DNA of 15,736 nt from Thermotogae bacterium (lineage in GTDB: Bacteria > Thermotogota > Thermotogae > Petrotogales > Kosmotogaceae). Numbering within the stretch: position 1 is the stretch's first letter; every line of letters begins with the position of its first letter. The notes under the pieces are model-generated. The model had not been told where the DNA came from. It saw only the letters and a list, made by a program, of their open reading frames with translations, and searched no databases. Positions 6,388 through 13,534 of this stretch are shown piece by piece. Both the position numbers and the translations under genes were made by a program. The stretch lies in NCBI GenBank assembly GCA_003643975.1, contig QNAR01000015.1, forward strand, positions 1-15,736, given 5' to 3'.

Positions 6388-8744
6388 TTCTTTCTACCTT
6401 CGATGGCAGATTGGGCAATTTTATAAAACTTTTCCAGCTTATCACAAACGGCTTTATTAAAGGTTCCTTTTGGATAAAGTCCATTTTTATTCATAGAACC
6501 AGCTTTTTTCCCTGAAAGCAGTTCCAGGGCTTCATCTACCGTTTCCACAGTCCAGATGTGGAAGAGCCCGTTTTTAACAGCCGCGATGATGTTGTCAGGC
6601 AATACCAAATTGTCCAGGTTACTTCGCGGAATAATTACGCCCTGTTCGCCGTTGAATCCCTTTATTTTGCAAAGCCTGAAAAAGCCTTCGATTTTTTGTG
6701 GAACGCCTCCCACTGGTTGTACGCGGCCATTTTGATTTATAGAACCGGTTACTGCAATGCTCTGTTTCAGGGGAATTCCGGAGATTGCCGAAAGGAGTGC
6801 CACCACCTCAGCTACCGAAGCGCTGTCGCCTTCAACCATGCTGTAAACCTGCTCGAAAGAGACATATGCGTTAAGGCTAAGGGGATGCAGTTGAGCATAT
6901 CGGGCATGGAGATATCCCTGCACAATCAGTGAAGCCTTTGTGTGGATTTTACCGCTTAGACCTGCTTCACGCTGAATGTCCACAATGCCTTCACTGCCAG
7001 GGCTAACTTTGGCTGTTATTTTTACAGGAATTCCGAAACTCAGATCTTCAGTTTCAACGACGGTTAGTCCGTTGACTTCACCTACGGCTTTTCCTTTCGT
7101 ATCAACATACAAAGTCGATCTTTCAAATTCTTCCTCGACTTTATCCCTGTAAAGGGAGACACGTCTTCTCATACCATTCCATGCTTTTTCTATATATTTC
7201 CTGCTTACAACCGCGGCACCTTCGATTTTCGCAAGTTCAGAACTCTCTTCAAGTAATTGCTTCAACGTACCGAATCTTATGGAGAGCTTTTTTCTATTAC
7301 CAGATAACAAGATGGCTTTTTTTATTATTTCTTTGAGCGCTAAACGATCGAAGTCCAGTAAAGAACTTTCAGAAGCAATGGAGTGGACAAAACGGCAGAA
7401 CTTCTCGGCTGATTCAGAATTGAAATCCATTTCCCAGTCGAATTCGGCTTTTATCTTAAAGAGTTTCTTAAAATCAGGATCATAAGCGGTAAGAAGCTGA
7501 TAAATCCATGGTTCACCGATGAGAATGACCTTGACATCTATAGGGATAGGCTCTGGTTTCAGGGACACGGTGGAAACAAACCCAAGGCGATGTTCCAGAT
7601 TTTCTATTCTCAAATTGCCATTGAACAAAACTTGCTTCAGCGTGTTCCATACATAAGGTTCACTGAGAACGTTTTTCGCATCAAGAATGAGATAGCCACC
7701 ATTCGCGCGATGAATAGCGCCAGCTCGTATCATTGTGTGGTCAGTATCGAGCATACCCATCTTGGCTACATACTCAATTCTTCCAAAGAGATTTGAATAG
7801 GTTGCATTCATCTCCTCGATAATAGGTCTGCCCGTGCTCTTAGAATTGTCAACAAAGAGATTTACCGCATATCGCCTTTTGAAAAAGGTCATGGCATCGG
7901 GATTTTCGTTGAAGAAATAAGCGAGATTATCCAGTATATCTTTTTTGAGCCTTTCAAAAAAATCTGTAACTTCGATGTTGTCTTTGTATTTTTTCTTCAG
8001 CTCTGAGAGATGCCCTTCGATGGCAAAAGTAGCCACCTGTCTATTCAATTCTTTTAATTTGTCGCCATATTCTCTTTCCAGCTTTCGTAATTCGAGAATG
8101 TAAGAGTTGACGAGTTCTCTCACCTTTTCGCCGTGTTTTTCAATCTCCTTACGGTATTCATCAGGCAGGGCGTCATATACTTCCTGCGTAAGTGGCTTAT
8201 CATTCCATAGGGGAATTGTAGCAACACCCGCTTGATTTATCTGGACAAGATATTGTTCTTCTCGTGCCTTATCGACGAGCTCTTTTAGTAAGCTGTTCTT
8301 TCGCTCGTTATTTTCACTCTGGAGTGCGTTTGCTTTTTTCTGGTAGTCGTCACTTTGAAAAGCCTCTTTTACCGATGTGACCATTATTTCAACAAAACTT
8401 TCGAGATCATTCTTCAATTTCCAACCCAAACCTGCTGGAGTGGAAATCACATTCGGTGATCGGGGGTCGTTGAAGTTGTAAACATACAACCAGTCTTTGG
8501 AAACACGTCCATCCTTTATTTTACTGGTAAGGAATTTCCTTACGAATGTTCTACGGCCAGTGTTAGTCAAGCCGGAGACAAAGATATTAAAACCCATGCT
8601 GCTCATTCTAATACCAACTTCGAGGGCTTCAAGAGCCCGTTCCTGACCGATAAACTTTTCTAATTCTGGTAAGCAACTCGCCTTATCAATGGAGCGGGGC
8701 AGTCGGATATTCAGTTTCAAATCCTTCCAGCTGATCTTTCTCAT
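6378..8744 (-). CDS. Lon-like ATP-dependent protease (LonB/LonC-type, AAA plus Lon serine protease domain)
   Basis: A 788-residue cytoplasmic protein with a fused AAA module and C-terminal Lon protease domain; no transmembrane segment was seen. The Walker A region is GLTNTGRRT (58-66), with Arg where Lys is usual; I recall related Lon-like proteins having Arg here, so nucleotide binding is still likely. A charged, helix-rich insert (about 130-275) with coiled-coil character splits the ATPase, as in this subfamily. Walker B is GGYLILDA (349-356). The protease domain (about 550-745) has EGDSAS with catalytic S641 and GGVPQKIEG with K684. The 43-residue Ser-Lys gap equals that of E. coli Lon (S679/K722). 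The ATG follows a GGGGTGA ribosome site. It starts 36 bases after the histidine kinase stop with no evident promoter or terminator between them, so it is probably in that operon. Substrates are unknown. Confidence 0.92.
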   Translation of the reverse strand: MRKISWKDLKLNIRLPRSIDKASCLPELEKFIGQERALEALEVGIRMSSMGFNIFVSGLTNTGRRTFVRKFLTSKIKDGRVSKDWLYVYNFNDPRSPNVISTPAGLGWKLKNDLESFVEIMVTSVKEAFQSDDYQKKANALQSENNERKNSLLKELVDKAREEQYLVQINQAGVATIPLWNDKPLTQEVYDALPDEYRKEIEKHGEKVRELVNSYILELRKLEREYGDKLKELNRQVATFAIEGHLSELKKKYKDNIEVTDFFERLKKDILDNLAYFFNENPDAMTFFKRRYAVNLFVDNSKSTGRPIIEEMNATYSNLFGRIEYVAKMGMLDTDHTMIRAGAIHRANGGYLILDAKNVLSEPYVWNTLKQVLFNGNLRIENLEHRLGFVSTVSLKPEPIPIDVKVILIGEPWIYQLLTAYDPDFKKLFKIKAEFDWEMDFNSESAEKFCRFVHSIASESSLLDFDRLALKEIIKKAILLSGNRKKLSIRFGTLKQLLEESSELAKIEGAAVVSRKYIEKAWNGMRRRVSLYRDKVEEEFERSTLYVDTKGKAVGEVNGLTVVETEDLSFGIPVKITAKVSPGSEGIVDIQREAGLSGKIHTKASLIVQGYLHARYAQLHPLSLNAYVSFEQVYSMVEGDSASVAEVVALLSAISGIPLKQSIAVTGSINQNGRVQPVGGVPQKIEGFFRLCKIKGFNGEQGVIIPRSNLDNLVLPDNIIAAVKNGLFHIWTVETVDEALELLSGKKAGSMNKNGLYPKGTFNKAVCDKLEKFYKIAQSAIEGRKKKK

Positions 8745-8780
8745 AAAATCACCCCGCTTAAATAATAGCGCAACGGGAAG

Positions 8781-10088
8781 TCATGTCAAAGACATCGGAA
8801 GTATTAACCTAAAAACGTTATTTCCATTTTCATATTCATAACGAATCATTCCATGATGAAAACTGACAATTTTTGAGCTTATGTACAATCCAAGGCCAAT
8901 TCCTCTGCTTTGTTTGTCGGTAGTTGCGAATTTGTCAAAAATTCTACTTCGCAGTTCCTTTGGTATAGGAATACCATTGTTGGAAATAAGCACTTCGATT
9001 TTATCTTCTGAATGCTTGAGTGCAATTTTCACACTCTTATCGGTGGTGTTTTTGCATGCATTATCTATAAGACAGGAAATAGCAGATTCGAGCAACATTT
9101 CATTGCCTGAAAAGGTCACCGTTGGCTCAAATTCAAGCTGAAATTCCAGGTTCTTGTGGATTGTCATGTATTTTTCGACAACTCTAGCTACCAGATCTGA
9201 AAGGTCGATCTTTTCGAATGTATAGCTACCCCTTTCCAATTTCGAGATATAAAGAAGTGCGTTTGATAACTCTATCACCCTGTTAAGCTCTTCTACACTA
9301 TTAGTTATGCTTTTTATAAAGTCAGATGGTTCTTTTGCATTGAACAAGGCAACTTCGAGTGAAGATTTGGCGACGGCGAGTGGAGTCCTCAATTCATGAG
9401 CAATATTCAGCGAGATTGTTTCTATTTCATTGATGAGCTCTTCAATTTTATCAAGAGACATGTTAACCGCCTTTTCAAGTTTTGATATTTCTTCACCTGT
9501 TTTTTTTACATCGATTCTCCTGTTTAGTATACCCTCTTTGCTAATTTCCTGTAAAATCATACCAATTTGGCCAACGGGATTGAGAAGCTTTCCAGTAATT
9601 TTTTCTCCAAAAAGCCATATGAGCATGATAACCACACCGGTTCCGGAGAAGAGAAATAAGAAGAAGAATTTGAAAAATCTAAGCTCTGAAGCGATATTTC
9701 GCGCAACAACAAAGGAAACTAGGTCATCATTAATTTTCAAATTCCTGACGTACACTCTGTATTCTTCGATATTTGCAAAACCTGCTGAATTTTTCTCTTG
9801 AAGCCCAAAAAAGCTACCGGGTGATACATGAAAGCTGCTCACGAGTTTACCGTTCTTATAAATCTCAAAGGCCATCTTATCACTACCTGGCAGACTCAGA
9901 AAAGCGCTTCCCGGGATTTTTTGGGTGTATATTCTGTACAAATCATTGTAGAAAGCAATTATTCCAGAATCTATTTCACTTTTTTTCCAGCGATAAACGT
10001 AGAATATCAGTAGAAAAATAAGCAGCAAAATCAGGGGAACATAAGTTGCTAGGTACAGCAAGTTGATTTTCCTTTTAACGCTCATCAT
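8781..10088 (-). CDS. Sensor histidine kinase, HAMP-HisKA-HATPase type
   Basis: A 435-residue inner-membrane kinase. Order of parts: transmembrane helix 1 (about 9-32), an outside sensor region of about 105 residues (33-137) with no recognised domain, helix 2 (about 138-160), HAMP (161-215), HisKA with phospho-accepting H231 in IAHELRTPLAVAKSSLEV, and HATPase_c with N-box N343 (LIDNACKN) and G-box G396/G398/G400 (RGIGLGLY). It should phosphorylate the response regulator encoded just upstream, whose frame overlaps it by about 14 bases. The frame is open to an ATG at 10100, but that codon has no ribosome site. The fifth codon, ATG at 10088, has GGTGATGG at 10091-10098 and is preferred. The stimulus is unknown; the neighbouring exported PepSY-like protein is a candidate partner. 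Confidence 0.93.
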   Translation of the reverse strand: MMSVKRKINLLYLATYVPLILLLIFLLIFYVYRWKKSEIDSGIIAFYNDLYRIYTQKIPGSAFLSLPGSDKMAFEIYKNGKLVSSFHVSPGSFFGLQEKNSAGFANIEEYRVYVRNLKINDDLVSFVVARNIASELRFFKFFFLFLFSGTGVVIMLIWLFGEKITGKLLNPVGQIGMILQEISKEGILNRRIDVKKTGEEISKLEKAVNMSLDKIEELINEIETISLNIAHELRTPLAVAKSSLEVALFNAKEPSDFIKSITNSVEELNRVIELSNALLYISKLERGSYTFEKIDLSDLVARVVEKYMTIHKNLEFQLEFEPTVTFSGNEMLLESAISCLIDNACKNTTDKSVKIALKHSEDKIEVLISNNGIPIPKELRSRIFDKFATTDKQSRGIGLGLYISSKIVSFHHGMIRYEYENGNNVFRLILPMSLT

Positions 10089-10767
10089 AGCCATCACCAT
10101 CGAGTTTTTTAAGACGGTATCCCATTCTTGCCACAGTTTCTATAAATATATCATAGCCAAAAGGCTTAAGCTTGTTTCTGAGGTAGAGGATATAAACATC
10201 CACGATATTGCTTCTAGGCTCATAATGGCTTTCCCAGACTTTATTGATTATCTGTTCCCGGCTGAAAACAACACCCGGAAACCGCATGAGAAGCTCCAGT
10301 ATACCAAACTCTCTCGCACTTAGCTTTATAGTATTGCCTTCAATGCGTGTTTCCCGCTTTTTGAGATCCATCTCCAGTTCGCGATATTTTAAAATTTCCC
10401 TTTTCGAAGATTGCTCTCTCCGTATGAGAGCTTCTACACGTACGAGTAATTCTCTAAAGTCGAATGGCTTTGGAAGATAGTCGTCTGCCCCTACTGAAAA
10501 ACCTTTTAACTTGCTTTCAATATCGCCTAATGCGGTTAACATTAGTATTGGGGTTGCCTTCTCTTTTCTCAGTGCAGCGCAAAACTCAAAACCCGAGAAA
10601 TCCGGAAGCAATATATCGAGTATTACGACATCGTAATCCATAACCTGTGCAAGTTCGAGCCCATCTTCTCCAGTAAAAGCAAGATCTACAAGATAATTAT
10701 GCGCTTCGAATCCCTCTTTGATATTTTCTGCTAATTTTTGGTTATCTTCTACAACGAGGATTTTCAA
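10075..10767 (-). CDS. OmpR/PhoB-family response regulator
   Basis: A 230-residue DNA-binding regulator. The receiver domain (1-115) has the acidic pair E7/D8, phospho-acceptor D51 (VVILDILLP), T78 (MLTAL) and K100 (YLPKPFDF). A winged-helix domain (about 128-222) contains the recognition helix region VWESHYEPRSNIVDVYILYL and the wing VARMGYRLKK. It is the partner of the kinase that follows and overlaps. Its ATG overlaps the stop of the PepSY-like gene in an ATGA, so the three are translationally linked. Target sites are unknown. The perfect inverted repeat at 11428-11470, upstream of the unit, is one weak candidate. Confidence 0.95.
   Translation of the reverse strand: MKILVVEDNQKLAENIKEGFEAHNYLVDLAFTGEDGLELAQVMDYDVVILDILLPDFSGFEFCAALRKEKATPILMLTALGDIESKLKGFSVGADDYLPKPFDFRELLVRVEALIRREQSSKREILKYRELEMDLKKRETRIEGNTIKLSAREFGILELLMRFPGVVFSREQIINKVWESHYEPRSNIVDVYILYLRNKLKPFGYDIFIETVARMGYRLKKLDGDGYDER
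10091..10098 (-). promoter_or_regulatory. Ribosome site that sets the histidine kinase start
   Basis: Minus-strand GGTGATGG is the only Shine-Dalgarno-like run near the several in-frame ATG codons at 10100, 10094, 10088 and 10085. It suits the ATG at 10088 (or 10085) and overlaps the first, so the more upstream ATG is unlikely to be used. Confidence 0.5.
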
Positions 10768-11375
10768 TTTTTATTACCTTCTTTTCCTTTTTTAGGCGGT
10801 TTTGCTGGTTTTTTGGATGAAGGAGTTACCGGCTTTTCAGGGTGTTCTTTTTTCTCATGGGTAATGAGCTTTTCGTGTATTTCCCTCAATTTTGCTTCGC
10901 GCCCTTCTCTTTTCAGTATCGCGGGCGTAATGGTGTCAACACTCACAATTGAATTCTCGGCCAGTATCTGCCATGTTAATTGGGTGTTCACTTCCTCCAA
11001 AAATATAGCCTGAGGCTCACCTGTTTCTGAAAGGAAAATAAGTGAAAGAGCATCAGTTATAGAAACTTTTGGCTTTCCATCGTAAGGCTGTGTTAAAGTT
11101 TCAGAAGCAAGAAGAGAAAGCGTTGTGCCGTCGAGGGTCATGGAAGCATTTTCTGTGATTACACACCAATTTCCTTCGTCATTGGAATATATGGCATAAA
11201 TGTCTTTTGTGTTGTTCTCAGTTAGTTTTAAAATTACATCTAAAATACTCGTTTCAGGTGTGATATCCGGCTGAACAGATTCTATTATTTCATATGCTTT
11301 CTCAATGTCAAGGCCTGCCCCTGCAAAGAAGGCACATGGCAAAAACATCAACAGTATCAAAACGATGAATTTCAT
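10764..11375 (-). CDS. Exported PepSY-like protein with basic Pro/Lys-rich tail
   Basis: A 203-residue protein with an N-terminal signal sequence (about 1-20, hydrophobic core LILLMFLPCAFFAGA). Two stretches resemble PepSY repeats: residues about 23-92 (AYEII early, then NWCVITENASMTLDG) and about 104-155 (ITDALSLIF, then TWQILAENSIVSVDT and PAIL). These have the helix, beta strands and value-as-metadata ending typical of PepSY, but the match is by pattern only. Residues 156-203 are highly charged and end in a Pro/Lys-rich tail (PSSKKPAKPPKKGKEG) that could contact envelope polyanions. PepSY domains are known as inhibitors of peptidases or as envelope sensors. GAGGTGA sits just upstream of the ATG. 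The overlap with the response regulator gene suggests a role in modulating that two-component system. Confidence 0.6.
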   Translation of the reverse strand: MKFIVLILLMFLPCAFFAGAGLDIEKAYEIIESVQPDITPETSILDVILKLTENNTKDIYAIYSNDEGNWCVITENASMTLDGTTLSLLASETLTQPYDGKPKVSITDALSLIFLSETGEPQAIFLEEVNTQLTWQILAENSIVSVDTITPAILKREGREAKLREIHEKLITHEKKEHPEKPVTPSSKKPAKPPKKGKEGNKN

Positions 11376-11390
11376 AAAATCACCTCAAAA

Positions 11391-11408
11391 GAGGGGGAGA
11401 TCCCCCTC
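11391..11408 (-). terminator. Intrinsic terminator or attenuator between the DUF4382 and PepSY-like genes
   Basis: On the minus strand GAGGGGG (11402-11408) pairs with CCCCCTC (11391-11397) around a four-base loop, and TTTT follows (11387-11390). It lies 10 bases after the DUF4382 stop and just before the PepSY-like ribosome site. The T run is short, so termination may be partial and allow read-through into the PepSY-RR-HK-Lon genes. Confidence 0.65.
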
Positions 11409-11418
11409 CCTTTCAACA

Positions 11419-12237
11419 TCATTTGCTAAGGTCAATTTCTATATAGCCAACAGGAACGGTTATTGACCTTGTAGCTACTGGTGTTAGATCTTCTATGTCA
11501 AACTCTGACGCATCATCGGTGTAGTAGTCATTATAGACTTTTAAGATGTAATCTCCTGCCTTTACTTTTGGGAACCTGAATTCTCCATTTTCCCATTTTG
11601 GATTTTCACGATGGGTAAATGTTGTTAACACTTCGTCATCGTCATCGCTTTCAGTGAAAAGTGCGACCAGCATGGGTGTCGCATGAGGGGTGACTACTCC
11701 TTCTACATCATAGAGCTCACCATGGCGCATATTTATAACAGGTGTCATGTGTAATTTGCCAACATTCTCCGGATCCCATCTACCCTGAACTTTGAGGGAT
11801 TTAGAAAGGTCGAAATCCAAAACCAGTGTTGCATCTTTTGAAAAAACAAGAGGCTCCTTGAAGGCGTACTTGAAACTGTTAGAACTCACTTCTATAGGAT
11901 ATTCTTCACCTCTGATCGTAGCCGTAGCTTGACCTACGTAAAAGCGTAATTGGTCATATACTCCTGTTCCGTCAACAGTAGCAAGTGTGATTTCATCACC
12001 AACAAGTTCAAGTATGTTTACAACGGTACTTTCATCTGTCACAACCAAAGTTGCATCATCCGTTTTGAGTACCACCGCATCAATTTGCACATCAAGGCGT
12101 TCCAAATCGTCGATGTTCGCCACGGCATCAGTTAAAAGCACGCTCATACTTCCACTCTCATTAAATGGGAAAAGGAAACAACCTGAAATGACAAAAGCTA
12201 CCAAAACGATAAGAAGCCATAAAATATTTTTCTTCAT
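11419..12237 (-). CDS. DUF4382 lipoprotein
   Basis: A 272-residue exported lipoprotein. The signal peptide MKKNILWLLIVLVAFVISGC ends in a lipobox, with C20 as the lipidated residue. Residues about 27-165 fit DUF4382: GSMSVLLTDAVANIDDLERL at the start, a VDVQID/VVL pair, VVNILELVGDE, and a VYDQLRFYVG strand. Residues about 175-272 form a beta-rich domain with KVKAGDYILKVYND, resembling carboxypeptidase-regulatory/Ig-like modules, plus an acidic SDDDDE run. The function of DUF4382 is not established. An in-frame GTG lies at 12246, but the ribosome site GGAGGTGAG (12242-12250) overlaps it and is ideally spaced for the ATG at 12237, so that start is chosen. The gene sits 58 bases after the desulfidase stop, and its ribosome site falls in a hairpin. 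Confidence 0.82.
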   Translation of the reverse strand: MKKNILWLLIVLVAFVISGCFLFPFNESGSMSVLLTDAVANIDDLERLDVQIDAVVLKTDDATLVVTDESTVVNILELVGDEITLATVDGTGVYDQLRFYVGQATATIRGEEYPIEVSSNSFKYAFKEPLVFSKDATLVLDFDLSKSLKVQGRWDPENVGKLHMTPVINMRHGELYDVEGVVTPHATPMLVALFTESDDDDEVLTTFTHRENPKWENGEFRFPKVKAGDYILKVYNDYYTDDASEFDIEDLTPVATRSITVPVGYIEIDLSK

Positions 12238-12241
12238 AAAT

Positions 12242-12250
12242 CTCACCTCC
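12242..12250 (-). promoter_or_regulatory. Ribosome site that sets the DUF4382 start
   Basis: Minus-strand GGAGGTGAG is a near-perfect Shine-Dalgarno. Its core is eight bases upstream of the ATG at 12237 and directly overlaps the in-frame GTG at 12246, ruling that codon out as the main start. Confidence 0.75.
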
Positions 12251-12273
12251 CTAACCTAAGACTAATAGGGAGG
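12246..12273 (-). promoter_or_regulatory. Hairpin covering the DUF4382 ribosome site
   Basis: In the minus-strand transcript CCTCCCTA (12266-12273) can pair perfectly with TAGGGAGG (12246-12253) across a 12-base loop. The downstream arm contains the GGAGG of the lipoprotein ribosome site. No T run follows on either strand, so it is not a typical terminator; it could instead limit translation. No riboswitch class was recognised. Confidence 0.5.
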
Positions 12274-12295
12274 AATTAAAATAAAATTAGAATCA

Positions 12296-13522
12296 CTATT
12301 TTGCTATGAGGTTTATTATGACATTTTCAATATCTGGCATTCCTGCAGTGCTGACAGTTTTGATGTTTTTAAGAGTTTCCTCAATAGATTCTCCCACCAG
12401 CCCCTGGTTGTTTTTAACTCCCCTGCCTTCAAGTGCGAGAAGAGCGGAACTGAAGGCAAGACTTCCACTGAACCCCACTTTGAAAGCACAGCTCTCTTTT
12501 GCCCCATCACAGAGCATGCCAGTGGCACCAGCGAGAACTGTTTGAGCCGCATTGATGATTTGCTCTTTTGAACCGTCGAGGAGATAGGTTATTCCAGCTG
12601 CCGCTGCTGGGGCAGCTGCATTGGCTGCACCGCAGGTGGGGGTTAATCGTCCGAGCCTTGCTTTAATATAACTAACGAATAAATGAGACAGAATAAGAGC
12701 CTTTGAAACTTTTTCGCGGCTTGCCTTAATTTTCTCTCCGACAAGCCCTACAGGAATTGTAGTAGCAATTCCCTGATTTCCGCTACCACCTGTGCTCATA
12801 ATGGGCTTTTTTACCCCTGACATCCGGGCACCGGAAGCTTCAATACAATAACGCCTTATTTTCGATTCAATAGAGTTTTCGGCACCAAGACAGGTGTATC
12901 TCCTTTTGCCCATTGCAAACTCGGCCATGTCTTTATTTAGTTCATAGCTTTTGTAAGCCTTTTTTAATTCTTCAGGAGAAGCAGCTTCAGCCAATTCGAA
13001 AATTTCGTCGATGCTTTCAGGGGCTGGAATAAGAGCTTCAGTGGAGACGTCTTTTTTGAAAACAACTTTGCCGTCAAAACCAATCTCGGTTATCATATCG
13101 TGATGGCCTTCTATTATGCAATATCCCTGGTGAGACTTGTTCCTGGCATGGGCTTCAAGGTAGACTCCATCTTTGTCGGTAATGCAGGTTACTTTTACCC
13201 TGCCATTTTTAATGAGTTCCTTTGCCATGTTGCTGTATTCCGGTGAACAATCTTTCAGGGCTTCAAGCCCATACCTGGACTTGCCACAAAGCAAGGAAAG
13301 GGCAGCTGCCAATTGATTCCCCTTCTCACCATCAAGTCCGGGGATACCCACATACATGCCATTCTTGAACACGTTTGTACTTACTTTCACCTCAACTTCC
13401 AGATCCTTTGCATCATTGAAAAGCTCTTTTACTTTTGCCACAACAAGAGCAACTGCCGCTGGTTCTGTGCAGCCAAGAGCGGGGACAACTTCTTGATCAA
13501 GAAATTTCTTTAAATATGACAT
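12296..13522 (-). CDS. UPF0597 / L-cysteine desulfidase family protein (CyuA/YhaM-like)
   Basis: A 408-residue cytoplasmic protein. Family members tested as cysteine desulfidases convert L-cysteine to pyruvate, ammonia and sulfide using a [4Fe-4S] cluster. Diagnostic motifs: ALGCTEPAAVAL (16-26 region, C18), GMYVGIPG (55-62), STGGSGNQGIA (243-253), TPTCGAANAAAP (294-305, C297) and GMLCDGAKESCAFKV (335-349, C338 and C345). These cysteines are the expected cluster-binding set, and all are present. The length is close to the family norm of about 400-440. AGAGGAGG sits just upstream of the ATG, and only 12 bases separate it from the urocanase stop, so the two are co-transcribed. The family is related to iron-sulfur serine dehydratases, so a different amino acid substrate remains possible. 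Confidence 0.88.
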   Translation of the reverse strand: MSYLKKFLDQEVVPALGCTEPAAVALVVAKVKELFNDAKDLEVEVKVSTNVFKNGMYVGIPGLDGEKGNQLAAALSLLCGKSRYGLEALKDCSPEYSNMAKELIKNGRVKVTCITDKDGVYLEAHARNKSHQGYCIIEGHHDMITEIGFDGKVVFKKDVSTEALIPAPESIDEIFELAEAASPEELKKAYKSYELNKDMAEFAMGKRRYTCLGAENSIESKIRRYCIEASGARMSGVKKPIMSTGGSGNQGIATTIPVGLVGEKIKASREKVSKALILSHLFVSYIKARLGRLTPTCGAANAAAPAAAAGITYLLDGSKEQIINAAQTVLAGATGMLCDGAKESCAFKVGFSGSLAFSSALLALEGRGVKNNQGLVGESIEETLKNIKTVSTAGMPDIENVIINLIAK

Positions 13523-13534
13523 ACTTTTCCTCCT

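Noticed and set aside
8745..8780. Possible separate promoter or hairpin (CGCT/AGCG) between the kinase and Lon-like genes
   Set aside because: Only a four-base stem and no -35/-10 pair with acceptable spacing were found.
9430..10323. Several plus-strand open frames opposite the kinase and regulator genes
   Set aside because: They are antisense shadows of clear two-component domains with low-complexity serine/phenylalanine-rich products and no ribosome sites.
12246..12273. The hairpin as a terminator for the hutU-desulfidase unit
   Set aside because: No T run follows on the minus strand; the sequence goes straight into the ribosome site and start codon of the next gene.
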